From the NCBI GenBank assembly GCA_003210755.1, contig QCUL01000001.1:120667-184666 (forward strand): a stretch of DNA of 64,000 nucleotides, written 5' to 3'. The position numbers and the translations under genes are program-made. The notes below the pieces were generated by a model that worked only from the letters and a program-made list of their open reading frames with translations, ran no database searches and had not been told where the DNA came from. Shown here piece after piece: positions 1-10,828 of the stretch; the stretch's first letter is position 1; the number at the start of each line of letters is the position of its first letter. This DNA comes from Synechococcus sp. AG-679-C18. Its GTDB lineage: Bacteria > Cyanobacteriota > Cyanobacteriia > PCC-6307 > Cyanobiaceae.

Positions 1-846
1 CTGATCCAAACCCAGGCGATTCAAACTGGTATTGACGGCGATGACACCAGCTAAACCTTCCTCGTAGGCCAGCCGAGCGATGCCATCAATGGCGTCGTCC
101 TCTAAGTCGGGAGCGATCTTCACCAGAAGTGGAGGGCAACTTGGCAGCCTGCGCAGCCGCTCGACCAACCGCCGCAATTGAGATGAATCCTGAAGATCTC
201 GCAAACCAGGTGTATTGGGAGAACTCACATTGATCACGGCATAGTCCGCCCAAGGAGCAAGACATTCCAATGAATCGGCATAGTCATCAGGTGCCTGCTC
301 CAGGGGAGTCAATTTTGACTTGCCAAAATTGATCCCAAGCACAGCAGGGCGATGCCCTGGCGGCGGCAAGATCTGCCTTTCAAGGGTGCGTTGCATCTCC
401 TCAGCACCGTTGTTGTTGAAACCCATTCGATTGAGGGCAGCCCGTTCAGCAGCAAGACGAAACAGACGAGGCTTCGGGTTGCCTGGTTGACGATGCCAAG
501 TGACCGTCCCTACTTCGGCGAACCCGAACCCAAAGCAATCCCAAACGCCAGCCGCAACTCCGTTTTTGTCGAATCCGGCCGCCAGACCCACTGGATTGCT
601 GAATCGACAGCCAAACAGAACTTGCTCAAGGCGGAGATCCCGACGCTGTAGCTCTGTTGCAATGCCAGCGAGTACGGAAGAGATCCCAGGCCAATTCCGA
701 CGAATGCTCACCTGAGAAAGAGCCTGCAATGCCGCCCGGCTGAGCTGTTCTGCATCCACCCCCTCATCCCGAGCCAACTGAGGACCAAGCCATTGCCGAT
801 AAAAACCGGCGGTGGACAACACCCCGGGGGATGACGCATCAGCCAT
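1..846 (-). CDS. pyrD: Dihydroorotate dehydrogenase (quinone), class 2, 3' end missing
   Basis: The first 282 residues are present; the gene runs off the left edge. It oxidises dihydroorotate to orotate in pyrimidine synthesis and passes the electrons to membrane quinone, which in a cyanobacterium is presumably plastoquinone. Visible class 2 features are an N-terminal helical region with LGPQLARDE, the FMN-site segment [10 protein letters not shown], and [14 protein letters not shown], which carries the catalytic serine of the class 2 family (class 1 enzymes use cysteine). VKIAPDL supplies a conserved FMN-site lysine. ATG at 846 is the natural start, only 8 bp after the rnhA stop, so the two genes probably share a transcript. 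Confidence 0.93.
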   Translation of the reverse strand, partial: MADASSPGVLSTAGFYRQWLGPQLARDEGVDAEQLSRAALQALSQVSIRRNWPGISSVLAGIATELQRRDLRLEQVLFGCRFSNPVGLAAGFDKNGVAAGVWDCFGFGFAEVGTVTWHRQPGNPKPRLFRLAAERAALNRMGFNNNGAEEMQRTLERQILPPPGHRPAVLGINFGKSKLTPLEQAPDDYADSLECLAPWADYAVINVSSPNTPGLRDLQDSSQLRRLVERLRRLPSCPPLLVKIAPDLEDDAIDGIARLAYEEGLAGVIAVNTSLNRLGLDQ

Positions 847-854
847 CTGGGCTC

Positions 855-1586
855 CTAGGTCTCAATCGATCCTGTCGGGTCGCGACGCAACCTCCAGCGA
901 TCATTCTCCATGGGCTCCACCATCCAGTCACGCCAACGCCAAGAACCTTGACGTTCAGATAAACGATTGAGTGGCTGCTCCACCAGCCGGGCCAACTCCA
1001 CTGCAGTCAACGCGTACCCTCCCGAAGCCAAGCGATCGGCCAATTCCAGGCGAGTGAGAAGCTTCTGCAAGGACATAGGCGCCGAATCTTCCAACGGCTG
1101 AGAACGTGCAGCGGGTGTAGAAATTGTCTGTTGCCGCCCCTTCGAATAGGCCACAGCAATTTGATCAACCCTGTCGTTATCAGGGTCTCCGCTATGTCCT
1201 TTCACATATTTGAGCGGGACATCTTCGAGCCGAGCGAGGTCCAACGCCTGCCAAAGATCTTTGTTGAGCACTGGCTTACCTGCCGCAGTGCGCCAGCCCT
1301 TGCGCTTCCAACCTGACATCCAACTGCCGAGTCCATCAATTAAATATTTGCTGTCTGTACGAAGGGTGAGCTCAGGATGAAGTGGCAACTCGGCCAGTCG
1401 TTGCAAGGTGGCAAGCGCCGCTTGCAATTCCATGCGGTTGTTTGTGGTGTCAGGATCCGCACCACCGAATTCCTCGACACTTCCATCCTCAAAACGAATT
1501 AATGCACCCCATCCACCTGGGCCAGGATTCCCGCTGCAGGCGCCATCCGTCGCTGCCGCTACGACGCGTCCACGACCATCAGCCAT
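855..1586 (-). CDS. rnhA: Ribonuclease HI with C-terminal extension
   Basis: 243 residues. It cleaves the RNA strand of RNA-DNA hybrids, removing primers and R-loops. The catalytic set is visible: Asp in [10 protein letters not shown], Glu in NNRMELQAA, Asp in [10 protein letters not shown], and the last Asp in NDRVDQIA; the catalytic-loop His is in VKGHSG. The RNase H domain ends near residue 145. About 95 more residues follow ([20 protein letters not shown] onward), forming the C-terminal domain seen in marine cyanobacterial RnhA proteins, function unknown. ATG at 1586 (MADGRGRVV) fits the family; a reading frame 19 codons longer is open but starts with an unlike sequence. Confidence 0.92.
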   Translation of the reverse strand: MADGRGRVVAAATDGACSGNPGPGGWGALIRFEDGSVEEFGGADPDTTNNRMELQAALATLQRLAELPLHPELTLRTDSKYLIDGLGSWMSGWKRKGWRTAAGKPVLNKDLWQALDLARLEDVPLKYVKGHSGDPDNDRVDQIAVAYSKGRQQTISTPAARSQPLEDSAPMSLQKLLTRLELADRLASGGYALTAVELARLVEQPLNRLSERQGSWRWRDWMVEPMENDRWRLRRDPTGSIET

Positions 1587-1648
1587 TGATTCCACCACCG
1601 AAAGTTCGTTACAACAGGTCGATGTTCTCCATTTTGGAGTCACCGTTT

Positions 1649-2347
1649 ATGCGGCGAACCTACCTCCGGCGGCTTCTTCTGACCGGAACTGCACTTTTAT
1701 TGGGGTCCAGTGTTTCAGCGCTGCCAGGTTGGGCCCGCTCCATATTCGATAGCAAGCCACTTAAACAAGAACAGTTTGCAGTCCTGGCGCGAGCCGTTGG
1801 ACGTGATGGTTGGAAACTATTGGTGCTCGAGCAGATCAAAGCCAGACCTCTTTGCTGGAAAGATCGTGCCGATGGACTTGTTCAACCATCGCTGAACACA
1901 TTTGATTTCACAGGAATTTGCAGCCGTTATCTCGATAGCAACGGTTATTCCCTTCGAACCGCCGGTGAAGATACGCAGAGATCTGTTCGATTGCGCCTGC
2001 GTCAAGGGCGCAGTGGGTTGGAACTTCAGGCAATGGACCCCAACCGGAGCACCACTGTCGTGGTTGCCAGGGCTAGGCGGGCCAGACGAAACAAAGATGC
2101 CTTCGTCAAACTCACACTGGAGCCAGGCTGGAAACTCGAACGTCGTGCGTATCAGGGGCGGACATTAAGCCACGTGTATTTCGCCAATCGTGACTCTCTC
2201 AATCAGCTGATTGCAAAAAGCTCAAAGCGCCCGAATCGAACTGTTCTGATGTCGTCTCTTGCCCAGTCAGGAATGCCACCAAGACCCCCTTCAGCCTTTT
2301 CGGGTAAAGGACCCATCCCCCTCAAGGTCATTCCATTCCGTCCTTGA
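1649..2347 (+). CDS. Secreted DUF3747 protein
   Basis: 232 residues. MRRTYLRRLLLTGTALLLGS starts a clear signal peptide, likely cut after PGWARS or just before. The mature N-terminus (FDSKPLKQEQFAVLARAVG, then KPLCWKD-like ARPLCWKD and FDFTGICSRYLDSNGYS) matches the cyanobacterial DUF3747 family; its biochemical role is not known. The conserved cysteine pair in CWKD and ICSRY could form a disulfide outside the cytoplasm. The C-terminus is basic and proline-rich. The gene diverges from rnhA with only about 60 bp between starts. ATG 1649 is preferred because it directly precedes the signal peptide; an open frame upstream overlaps rnhA. Confidence 0.82.
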   Translation: MRRTYLRRLLLTGTALLLGSSVSALPGWARSIFDSKPLKQEQFAVLARAVGRDGWKLLVLEQIKARPLCWKDRADGLVQPSLNTFDFTGICSRYLDSNGYSLRTAGEDTQRSVRLRLRQGRSGLELQAMDPNRSTTVVVARARRARRNKDAFVKLTLEPGWKLERRAYQGRTLSHVYFANRDSLNQLIAKSSKRPNRTVLMSSLAQSGMPPRPPSAFSGKGPIPLKVIPFRP

Positions 2348-2420
2348 TCAGCGGCTGAGGACAGTTGAGGGAGCGGAAACCTGAGGCACGTGAACTAAGC
2401 AAAAGTTCTTACATTGAGCT

Positions 2421-2511
2421 GGTGAGGAGTGTATGCGCCTCTTCAGGGTCGAAACAAGGACAGACTCCTGAATGCTTTTAAAAATCCTTGCCTTAGGCGA
2501 GGTTTTTTTTT
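2421..2511 (+). ncRNA. Candidate small RNA (Yfr2-like shape)
   Basis: The stretch holds two hairpins and no reading frame. Hairpin 1 has arms TTCAGGGTC (2442-2450) and GAC-T-CCTGAA (2463-2472, one bulged T) around the open loop GAAACAAGGACA. Hairpin 2 is an intrinsic terminator with nine T residues. A TTACAT/TACATT -10-like element lies at 2409-2415, which would place the start near 2421. The loop resembles the repeated GGAAACA loop motif of the cyanobacterial Yfr2 family, but it is not identical. The transcript start is inferred. Confidence 0.4.
2486..2511 (+). terminator. Intrinsic terminator, plus strand
   Basis: Stem CCTTGCC / GGCGAGG (one G-T pair) with loop TTA, followed by nine T. On the minus strand the same stem is followed by ATTTTTAAAAG, so it may also act weakly in that direction as a second stop for the rplL operon. 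Confidence 0.8.
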
Positions 2512-2535
2512 GTCCCAAGGCTTCCTTTGGTTCAC

Positions 2536-2562
2536 AAAAAAAGCCGGTTCAGAGAACCGGCT
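2536..2562 (-). terminator. Terminator of the ribosomal protein operon
   Basis: Perfect 9-bp stem AGCCGGTTC / GAACCGGCT around a 3-nt loop, followed on the minus strand by seven T. It lies about 50 bp past the rplL stop. Another imperfect hairpin, GAAGCCC / GGGCTTC (2581-2608), sits between the stop codon and this terminator. Confidence 0.9.
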
Positions 2563-2614
2563 CAAAAGGGTTGTAGGAATGAAGCCCTTGCTTAAGAGAA
2601 GGGGCTTCAAAAGA

Positions 2615-3004
2615 TCACTTGATCGTGACCTTGCCACCAACCTCCTCGATAGCCTTTTTCAAAGCTTCAGCGTCATCCTTGGAAATGCCTTCCTTGATGG
2701 CCTTAGGAGCAGCTTCGACCATGGCCTTTGCATCGCCAAGGCCGAGGCCTGTGGCTTCACGAACGGCTTTGAGAACTTTGATCTTGGCTGCAGCCTCGAA
2801 GCTTTCCAGCACAACATCAAATTCGGTCTTCTCTTCAGCCGCCTCGCCGCCGCCGCCAGCAGCGCCAGGAGCGGCCATAACTACACCAGCAGATGCAGCA
2901 GCAGAAACACCAAACGCGTCTTCGATCTGCTTAACAAGCTCGGAAGCTTCAAGCAGTGAGAGCGTTTTTAGTGATTCAAGAATTTCGTCGGTTTTTGCAG
3001 ACAT
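2615..3004 (-). CDS. rplL: 50S ribosomal protein L7/L12
   Basis: 129 residues, normal size. It forms the mobile stalk of the large subunit that recruits translation GTPases. Three parts are seen: the N-terminal dimerisation helices ([20 protein letters not shown]), an Ala/Gly-rich hinge (residues about 35-55), and the C-terminal domain with [20 protein letters not shown] and the ending [10 protein letters not shown]. It is the last gene of the operon, 49 bp after rplJ, with a strong terminator behind it. Confidence 0.98.
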   Translation of the reverse strand: MSAKTDEILESLKTLSLLEASELVKQIEDAFGVSAAASAGVVMAAPGAAGGGGEAAEEKTEFDVVLESFEAAAKIKVLKAVREATGLGLGDAKAMVEAAPKAIKEGISKDDAEALKKAIEEVGGKVTIK

Positions 3005-3053
3005 GATTGGGAATCAGCAACAGATCAGGTAAATAAAGTGAAGTCGAAGACGA

Positions 3054-3581
3054 TCAGCTTTCGCCGCTATCGGCGTGCTGCTTGAGCGCTCTTGCAAGAC
3101 CGGAGGGAACCTCGTTGATACCCACAGCAACCTTTGTGGTGACTGCATTGATGGCACCAGCGATCTGGGCAATGAGCACTTCCTTGGTAGGAAGTTCCCC
3201 AATCGCTTTGATCTCATCCTGAGAAAGAAGCCTGCCTTCGAAAAGACCGCCCTTAGTCTCGGATTTTTTAATCTCTTTCTGAAAGGCTTGAACGGCCTTA
3301 ACAGCACCGCCGATATCACCCTTAATCAGGATGAACGCATTGGTTCCGCTTAAAAGAGAGTCGAGGCTTGACCAGACACTGTCTCCATCAATGGCCCGGC
3401 GCATCAAGGTGTTTTTAGTCACCTTGCAAACCCCGTTGCTGGCCTGCAGACGAGTCCGCAGGTCAGTCATTTCCTTGGTGGAGAGGCCCTGGTAGTCCAG
3501 AACCAATGTCATTTCGGCCTCGCCAAGAAGCTGCTTAAGCTCCTCGACGATCTGTTGCTTGCTCTCCAGAGTGCGGCCCAT
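3054..3581 (-). CDS. rplJ: 50S ribosomal protein L10
   Basis: 175 residues. L10 is the base of the stalk that carries L7/L12 dimers. It begins [19 protein letters not shown], followed by the usual [14 protein letters not shown] and [12 protein letters not shown] segments. In other bacteria the L10-L7/L12 complex represses its own message through a leader RNA, and a matching leader is visible just upstream (3605-3657). Confidence 0.98.
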   Translation of the reverse strand: MGRTLESKQQIVEELKQLLGEAEMTLVLDYQGLSTKEMTDLRTRLQASNGVCKVTKNTLMRRAIDGDSVWSSLDSLLSGTNAFILIKGDIGGAVKAVQAFQKEIKKSETKGGLFEGRLLSQDEIKAIGELPTKEVLIAQIAGAINAVTTKVAVGINEVPSGLARALKQHADSGES

Positions 3582-3604
3582 AGGGATTAGATCGGAGGAA
3601 CAAG

Positions 3605-3657
3605 CTGGACACGCGACCTATTCAGTCCTCCAAAAGGAGACGAGGCCGCGTGTCGAT
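3605..3657 (-). promoter_or_regulatory. L10-type ribosomal protein leader RNA
   Basis: Directly upstream of rplJ the minus strand folds into a long stem, GACACGCGGCC pairing with GGTCGCGTGTC (one G-T pair), capped by CTCC-TTTT-GGAG. This layout, a long stem with an inner hairpin before rplJ, corresponds to the L10 leader class. The expected role is feedback repression of rplJ-rplL by the L10-L12 complex. Confidence 0.7.
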
Positions 3658-3752
3658 CCAATCCAATCGGAAAAAATCGTCGCGTTTTCCTCGGCAGGAC
3701 TTAATGAAACTTGCTCAACAATGTTGAGATGAAACAACCTGCTGTCTAAGGC

Positions 3753-3789
3753 CGGGCGCGTGCCCGAAAGCTGGCTTTAGCCAGCTTTT
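3753..3789 (-). terminator. Hairpin pair after rplA, possible attenuator
   Basis: Two adjacent hairpins lie between rplA and rplJ: AAAGCTGGC / GCCAGCTTT with a 4-nt loop (3767-3788), and GGGC / GCCC (3754-3765). On the minus strand no T-tract follows the first stem, so full termination is doubtful. Partial termination or RNA processing between rplA and rplJ is more likely. Confidence 0.5.
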
Positions 3790-3807
3790 AAATGTACATC
3801 ACCGAGC

Positions 3808-4515
3808 TCAGGCCTCTTGCTCGATGTCTTGGAGCAAAGCAACATCAACTTCCACCGAAGGCCCCATCGTGGAAGTGACGAAAAGGCTCTTCCAGTAACG
3901 ACCTTTGGCGCCACTTGGCTTATTGCGATCGATTGTTTCCTGTAGCGTTTTGAGGTTCTCCAGCAAGGCCTCAGCAGTAAAACTTGCTTTGCCAAAGCGA
4001 ACGTGAACAATTCCGGTGCGGTCTGCACGAAATTCAAGCTTGCCCGCTTTGAATTCCTGGATTGCAGACGCCAAGTCGGTAGTGACCGTTCCGGCTTTTG
4101 GATTTGGCATAAGGCCACGTGGACCAAGAACACGACCCAACTTGGCAACCTTCGGCATCATGTCCGGGGTCGCAATCAGAAGGTCGAAATTCATTTCGCC
4201 CTTGGAGATGGCCTCAACAAGGTCCTCATCACCAGAAAGTTCAGCACCGGCGGCCTTGGCCTCAGCAACTTTTTCACCGCGGGTAATCACGGCGATCCGA
4301 ACTGTCTGACCTGTTCCTTGAGGAAGAGCAACCGTTGTACGCAATTGCTGGTCGGTGTATTTGGGATCGATACCAAGGCGCGCATGCGCCTCCATGGTTT
4401 CGTCAAATTTGGCGTTGGCATTCTCTTTCACCAACTGAATGGCTTCAAGAGGCTGATAGGCACGCTCCTCGATTTTGGTAACGAGGCTGGCCAGGCGTTT
4501 GGAAAGTTTTGGCAT
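3808..4515 (-). CDS. rplA: 50S ribosomal protein L1
   Basis: 235 residues, the normal size. L1 binds 23S rRNA at the L1 stalk and helps release the E-site tRNA. Typical segments are [55 protein letters not shown] and [13 protein letters not shown] 4515 gives the family start; the frame is open six codons further to a TTG, which is less likely. It follows rplK by 76 bp. Confidence 0.97.
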   Translation of the reverse strand: MPKLSKRLASLVTKIEERAYQPLEAIQLVKENANAKFDETMEAHARLGIDPKYTDQQLRTTVALPQGTGQTVRIAVITRGEKVAEAKAAGAELSGDEDLVEAISKGEMNFDLLIATPDMMPKVAKLGRVLGPRGLMPNPKAGTVTTDLASAIQEFKAGKLEFRADRTGIVHVRFGKASFTAEALLENLKTLQETIDRNKPSGAKGRYWKSLFVTSTMGPSVEVDVALLQDIEQEA

Positions 4516-4591
4516 GACAGGTGTGGGGTTCAAGCGGCATTGAGGCCTCCCCCGAAATCAGTGAACGGAACAAACAACGAACGCAGTGCGT

Positions 4592-5017
4592 TCAGTCGCT
4601 AACGGCAACACCCATGTTGCGGGCGGTACCTTCGATGATGCGCATCGCCGATTCAACACTGGAGCAGTTGAGATCGGGAAGCTTGGTTTTGGCGATCTCC
4701 TCAAGCTGGGAGCGATTGATGGAGCCAACACTGCCTTTAGCGGACTCACCAGAACCTTTTTGAATTCCAGCGGCCTTGGTAATCAGAACCGAGGCGGGCG
4801 GGGTTTTAGTAATGAAGGTGAAACTGCGGTCTTCAAAAACCGAAATTTCAACCGGAATTACAAAGCCGGCCTTTTCCTGAGTGCGAGCGTTGTACTCCTT
4901 GCAGAACGCCATGATATTGACCCCGTGCTGACCGAGGGCAGGGCCCACCGGTGGTGCGGGATTGGCTTTGCCGGCCTGAAGGGCCAGCTTGATCACAGCT
5001 ACGACTTTCTTGGCCAT
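4592..5017 (-). CDS. rplK: 50S ribosomal protein L11
   Basis: 141 residues. L11 forms the GTPase-associated centre with 23S r[23 protein letters not shown], the proline-rich [15 protein letters not shown] and [13 protein letters not shown] are family signatures. ATG 5017 matches other L11 proteins; an in-frame TTG two codons upstream is rejected. Confidence 0.98.
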   Translation of the reverse strand: MAKKVVAVIKLALQAGKANPAPPVGPALGQHGVNIMAFCKEYNARTQEKAGFVIPVEISVFEDRSFTFITKTPPASVLITKAAGIQKGSGESAKGSVGSINRSQLEEIAKTKLPDLNCSSVESAMRIIEGTARNMGVAVSD

Positions 5018-5091
5018 CGGCAAGTGGAGTTGAACATCTGCGGATAATCGGACCCGAGGGCCGATACGGCGAAATGGAAAACCATCTCTAA

Positions 5092-5116
5092 GGCCGCCCT
5101 CCGCAGGGAAACGGCC
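5092..5116 (-). promoter_or_regulatory. GC-rich stem-loop in the nusG-rplK gap
   Basis: On the minus strand GGCCG / CGGCC encloses CCCT-GCGG-AGGG. No T-tract follows, so this is not a standard terminator. It sits where L1-binding leaders are found in other bacteria (before rplK), but the L1 site itself was not recognised. Confidence 0.35.
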
Positions 5117-5125
5117 GCCGCTGCA

Positions 5126-5794
5126 TTAATTCTGTTTACTGATCTGCGAAAACTCAAGCTCTACTGGTGTTTCCCTACCAAAGATCGACAGCAAAGCTTT
5201 GAGCTTGCTGCGTTCTCCGGATACCTCGATCACTTCGCCCTGGAAGTCTTTGAACGGACCTGCAGTAACAAGAATTTGATCGCCTTCGGCCAGATCGACT
5301 TTGACGACAGTCTTTTTTTCTGCGGCGCGCTTGAAAATACGATCAACCTCCTGACGACTCAGCGGACGGGGCTTGATGTGTCCACGAGCCTTACCAGTGG
5401 CACGACGATCTTCAGCACCAACAAAATTGATGACATTTGGAGTGCTTCTCACCGCCATCATTGTGTCTTCATCAAGCACCATCCTGACCAGCACGTAGCC
5501 AGGAAATACTTTCTCCTCTGTGGATTGACGACTTCCATCTTTCTTGACCTTCACCGCCGGAGTCTCCGGAATTTCGATTTCAAGAATGCGATTGCTCACA
5601 CCAAGGGTGACGGCACGCTGCTCAAGTGTGGCTTTGACTTTTTTCTCACAGCTCGACGCGACCTGGATCGCGTACCAACGGGAGACTGTGGTGCGCGCAG
5701 GCATCGACTCCAGAGTTCCCTCCTCTCCCTCGTTGGGTGCTGGAAGCTCCAGCACCTGATTGCTTTCCTGCTGGTTTGTATCGAGGTCAGACAC
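5126..5794 (-). CDS. nusG: Transcription termination/antitermination factor NusG
   Basis: 222 residues. It binds RNA polymerase, influences pausing and couples transcription to the ribosome. The NGN domain runs from about residue 36 (VSRWYAIQVASSCEKKVK) through EEKVFPGYVLVRM and STPNVINFVG. The KOW domain is at the end (EGDQILVTAGPFKDFQGEV). The acidic 30-residue N-terminal extension is common in marine cyanobacteria. The start is GTG (5792-5794); the only internal ATG (residue 31) would leave the extension out. It is 51 bp after secE. Confidence 0.96.
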   Translation of the reverse strand: MSDLDTNQQESNQVLELPAPNEGEEGTLESMPARTTVSRWYAIQVASSCEKKVKATLEQRAVTLGVSNRILEIEIPETPAVKVKKDGSRQSTEEKVFPGYVLVRMVLDEDTMMAVRSTPNVINFVGAEDRRATGKARGHIKPRPLSRQEVDRIFKRAAEKKTVVKVDLAEGDQILVTAGPFKDFQGEVIEVSGERSKLKALLSIFGRETPVELEFSQISKQN

Positions 5795-5845
5795 GGATGC
5801 GGTCAGAGAATTGGGACGAAGGTGAGCTGCTGCGTGAACAACAAC

Positions 5846-6085
5846 TCAACGGAACACTTGTGAAGCGCCCCAGCCGTAAAAACGGCTGAGGGCAGAAATG
5901 GCCGCAGCTGAAAGGCTCACCATCAAGATCACAGCGATGGATTCACTAAAGAGCTGCTGACGACTGGGCCAAACCACCAGCTTCAGCTCTTCAAAAGTGG
6001 CAACCAAAAATCCACCCCTCCGGCCTGTTTCAGCTGGTGTTTGCGGGGAAGCTGTTTCGGTGTCCTCGGAAGTAGGGCTGGTCAC
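5846..6085 (-). CDS. secE: Preprotein translocase subunit SecE
   Basis: 79 residues. SecE clamps the SecY channel. There is one membrane segment (SESIAVILMVSLSAAAISAL) preceded by the conserved amphipathic stretch FEELKLVVWPSRQQL. The start is GTG at 6085. It lies in front of nusG as in most bacteria. Confidence 0.95.
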   Translation of the reverse strand: MTSPTSEDTETASPQTPAETGRRGGFLVATFEELKLVVWPSRQQLFSESIAVILMVSLSAAAISALSRFYGWGASQVFR

Positions 6086-6164
6086 GAATCTTGCGATGCC
6101 GGAACTGACGCCTGTGCCTTAAGCACATGACGACAAACAAACACCCTACTGGACGCTTAACAGT

Positions 6165-8996
6165 TCAACGCTCAGCTTCAAATCTGAACGGTTCATTCAA
6201 GGTGCCCCCGGAGTACACGCGAACCGCTTGAAATCCCTTGAACCGCTCTTCAAGCAACTCAGTTGCCAGAGGGTTCTCAACACGACGGCGTAACACTCGT
6301 CGTAGGGGCCTAGCGCCATATTCCGGTTCATAACCCAGGGTTGCCAAATCATGAGCCACCGAATCATCGACACGCAACTCGAGACCTTGTTCAGCTAACA
6401 GACGGGTCAGCTCTGCCAGCTGCAAATGCACGATTCGTTTCAGATCTTCAACGCCAAGGGGTCGGAAGCGAATGACTTCATCAATCCGATTCAAAAATTC
6501 TGGCCTGAAATGATGGGCCAGCGCATCGTCTACTGCGGTGTTGAGCACCTGGGCCGCTCCTGCTTCATCCCCCGACTGGGCTTGTCGCGCCGAGTCAAGA
6601 ATCGCCCGGCTGGCCAAATTACTCGTCATTACCACCACGGTATGGCGAAAATCCACCGTGCGACCTTGCGAGTCAGTAAGCCGACCGTCATCAAGCACCT
6701 GCAGCAAAACATTGAACACATCTGGATGAGCTTTCTCAATTTCATCCAGCAGCAACAGCGCGTAAGGACGGCGCCGAACAGCCTCTGTGAGCTGTCCACC
6801 TTCTTCGTAGCCCACATAACCAGGAGGAGCCCCAAGCAAGCGCGCCACTGCATTTCGTTCCATGAACTCACTCATATCAAGACGAACAAGCGCCTCTTCT
6901 TCATCAAACATGAGGGCGCCAAGTGCTTTAGCGAGCTCCGTCTTGCCTACTCCCGTAGGTCCTAAAAACAGGAACGAACCCACTGGCCGACGGGGATCTT
7001 TCATGCCAGCACGGGCACGACGAATGGCTGCGGCCACAGCCTGCACTGCCTCTGGCTGACCAATGACCCGCTCTTCGAGACGCTGCTCAAGTTCCAGCAG
7101 CTTCTGACGCTCACCAGCCAGGAGGCGCTGAATCGGAATCCCAGTCCAGCGCGCCACGACATCCGCGATATCAGCAGCTTCCACCTGTTCTCTCAACATG
7201 GCGGATCCCGCCTCCTGTGCCTCATTCAGCAACTGTTCGAGATCGGCTCGGCGTTGCTGGACGCGATGCAACTGGTCAAATTGAAGCCGAGCAGCCTCCT
7301 CCAAATTTCCGTCACGTTCTGCTTCTGCGATGGCATGGCGGAGGTCTTCATCTTCTTGAAGCAGCTCTCGCAACTCCTCAAGCTGTTCTCGTTCCGCCTG
7401 CCAACGCTCCCTTAATACACTCAGTCGCGATGACGCCTCGAGGCGATTGCGCTGGAGCTGAACCCGTTCCGCCTCTGGTGCTTGCTCAGCAGCAAGAACC
7501 GCCAACTCCACGCGGCGTAAATCAGCCTCTGCATCCTCCACGACCTGAGGCTTGGAAGTCACATCCATTTTCAGTTGAGCCGCTGCTTCATCGATCAAAT
7601 CGATGGCCTTATCAGGCAAACAACGATCACTGATGTAGCGATCCGCCAAGCGTGTTGCCGCCATCACCGCCTCATCGGTGATGGTGACTCCGTGATGCAA
7701 CTCATAACGCTCCTTCAATCCACGAAGGATGTCCACGCTCAACTCAATTGACGGTTCCTGAATCGGCACTTTCTGAAAGCGACGGTTCAAAGCAGGGTCT
7801 TTCTCCACAGTGCGGCGGTAATCCTCAGGAGTGGTCGCCGCGATGCACCGCAACTCCCCACGAGCCAGAGCGGGTTTCAACAGGCTTGCAGCATCTGCGC
7901 TGGATCGATCACTGTTCACCACGGTGTGTAGTTCATCAATGAACAGCACAACAGCTGCCTCGGGATCACTCACCTCATCAAGCACGGCCCGAAGACGTTC
8001 CTCAAATTGACCTCGGAACTTGGCTCCAGCAATCAAAGCGCCACCATCAAGGGCAACTAAGCGCAGACCTTGTAGAGATTCGGGCACTTCGCCGGCAACA
8101 ATTCTCTGTGCCAGCAGTTCGGCGACCGCAGTCTTTCCAACACCAGGAGCACCAATCAACACCGGATTGTTTTTACCTCGTCTCGACAACACCTTGATCA
8201 GACTGCGAATTTCACCATCCCTACCGATCACTGGATCAAGCTGACCAGCGGCTGCTGCTGCAGTGAGATCGCGGCCGTAACTCTCAAGGGCAGTCGGCTC
8301 ACTTAGAGGCTCCAGAGACAGATCAACAGTGTTGATCGGCGCCTGAGGCGATGCATCCATCTGCAAAGGCTGCTCCCTTAGAGGTGCTTTCTTTGCTGAA
8401 GGCATTTGCGCTGGAGGAACCGAGGCTGCAAATTGACGGGCAGAGCTCTCAGGGGTTTCTTGTCTGGACTGAAATTGGGGCCGAGGCTTGGGAACAGGAG
8501 GCGGCACAACGATTGACGGTGATCGATCCGGAGGACGGGTCAGTTCTGCTTCAAGCCGATCGGCAGGCAATCCAAATTGAGCAAATAAATCAGCGCCAAG
8601 GCGTTGGTCCCTCCCCATCGCGATCAGCAGATGGGACACATCGATCAATCTGGAACCCCAGAGAGAGCGCACCCGATCCGCTTCCTCAAGAAGAGATTCA
8701 AGGTCTTCTCCTACATACAAATCCTCTCCCCGAGCCATGGGCTGCTCAGCCAAAAAGGCCTCGAGGCGGTCGAGCAGCCGGTCGATCGGTAGCGACAATG
8801 CCTCGGTTACGCGCCGATAGCGCTGATCGCTGAAAAGGACCTGCAACAGATGCTCCACATCTAGATCTGCATGACGCCAGCGACGGGCCACATCTTGTCC
8901 AGACAGCAAAATTTCCCAAGCGTCGTCACTGAAGCGATCTGGCTCTGAAGTAAGGCTGACTGGAGGCTCAGAACTGGTGCGAGTAATCGAAGTCAT
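6165..8996 (-). CDS. clpB: ClpB-type AAA+ disaggregase (ClpB2-like)
   Basis: 943 residues. This hexameric chaperone threads aggregated proteins through its pore using ATP. Domain order: Clp N-domain (about 20-155), a long Pro/Gln-rich linker (about 155-235), AAA module 1 with Walker A GAPGVGKT (282-289) and Walker B VVLFIDELHT (349 on), coiled-coil middle domain (about 485-600), and AAA module 2 with GPTGVGKT (679-686), GYVGYEEGG pore loop and LLLLDEIEKAHPDV. The middle domain marks ClpB rather than ClpC or ClpA. The extended linker makes it longer than the usual 860-870 residues and fits the second cyanobacterial ClpB type. It is 79 bp upstream of secE. Confidence 0.9.
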   Translation of the reverse strand: MTSITRTSSEPPVSLTSEPDRFSDDAWEILLSGQDVARRWRHADLDVEHLLQVLFSDQRYRRVTEALSLPIDRLLDRLEAFLAEQPMARGEDLYVGEDLESLLEEADRVRSLWGSRLIDVSHLLIAMGRDQRLGADLFAQFGLPADRLEAELTRPPDRSPSIVVPPPVPKPRPQFQSRQETPESSARQFAASVPPAQMPSAKKAPLREQPLQMDASPQAPINTVDLSLEPLSEPTALESYGRDLTAAAAAGQLDPVIGRDGEIRSLIKVLSRRGKNNPVLIGAPGVGKTAVAELLAQRIVAGEVPESLQGLRLVALDGGALIAGAKFRGQFEERLRAVLDEVSDPEAAVVLFIDELHTVVNSDRSSADAASLLKPALARGELRCIAATTPEDYRRTVEKDPALNRRFQKVPIQEPSIELSVDILRGLKERYELHHGVTITDEAVMAATRLADRYISDRCLPDKAIDLIDEAAAQLKMDVTSKPQVVEDAEADLRRVELAVLAAEQAPEAERVQLQRNRLEASSRLSVLRERWQAEREQLEELRELLQEDEDLRHAIAEAERDGNLEEAARLQFDQLHRVQQRRADLEQLLNEAQEAGSAMLREQVEAADIADVVARWTGIPIQRLLAGERQKLLELEQRLEERVIGQPEAVQAVAAAIRRARAGMKDPRRPVGSFLFLGPTGVGKTELAKALGALMFDEEEALVRLDMSEFMERNAVARLLGAPPGYVGYEEGGQLTEAVRRRPYALLLLDEIEKAHPDVFNVLLQVLDDGRLTDSQGRTVDFRHTVVVMTSNLASRAILDSARQAQSGDEAGAAQVLNTAVDDALAHHFRPEFLNRIDEVIRFRPLGVEDLKRIVHLQLAELTRLLAEQGLELRVDDSVAHDLATLGYEPEYGARPLRRVLRRRVENPLATELLEERFKGFQAVRVYSGGTLNEPFRFEAER

Positions 8997-9010
8997 TGGT
9001 TGAAGCGTGT

Positions 9011-10804
<1,794 letters not shown>

Positions 10805-10828
10805 GTGCTGCTTTCACCGCCTTCCCTT

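Noticed and set aside
1382..1648. Longer N-terminus for the DUF3747 protein
   Set aside because: It overlaps rnhA on the other strand and places the signal peptide 90 residues inside the protein.
2619..3032. Plus-strand frame covering rplL
   Set aside because: Antisense of a highly conserved ribosomal gene.
7217..7633. Plus-strand frame opposite clpB
   Set aside because: Composition follows the antisense of the coiled-coil region; no start signals.
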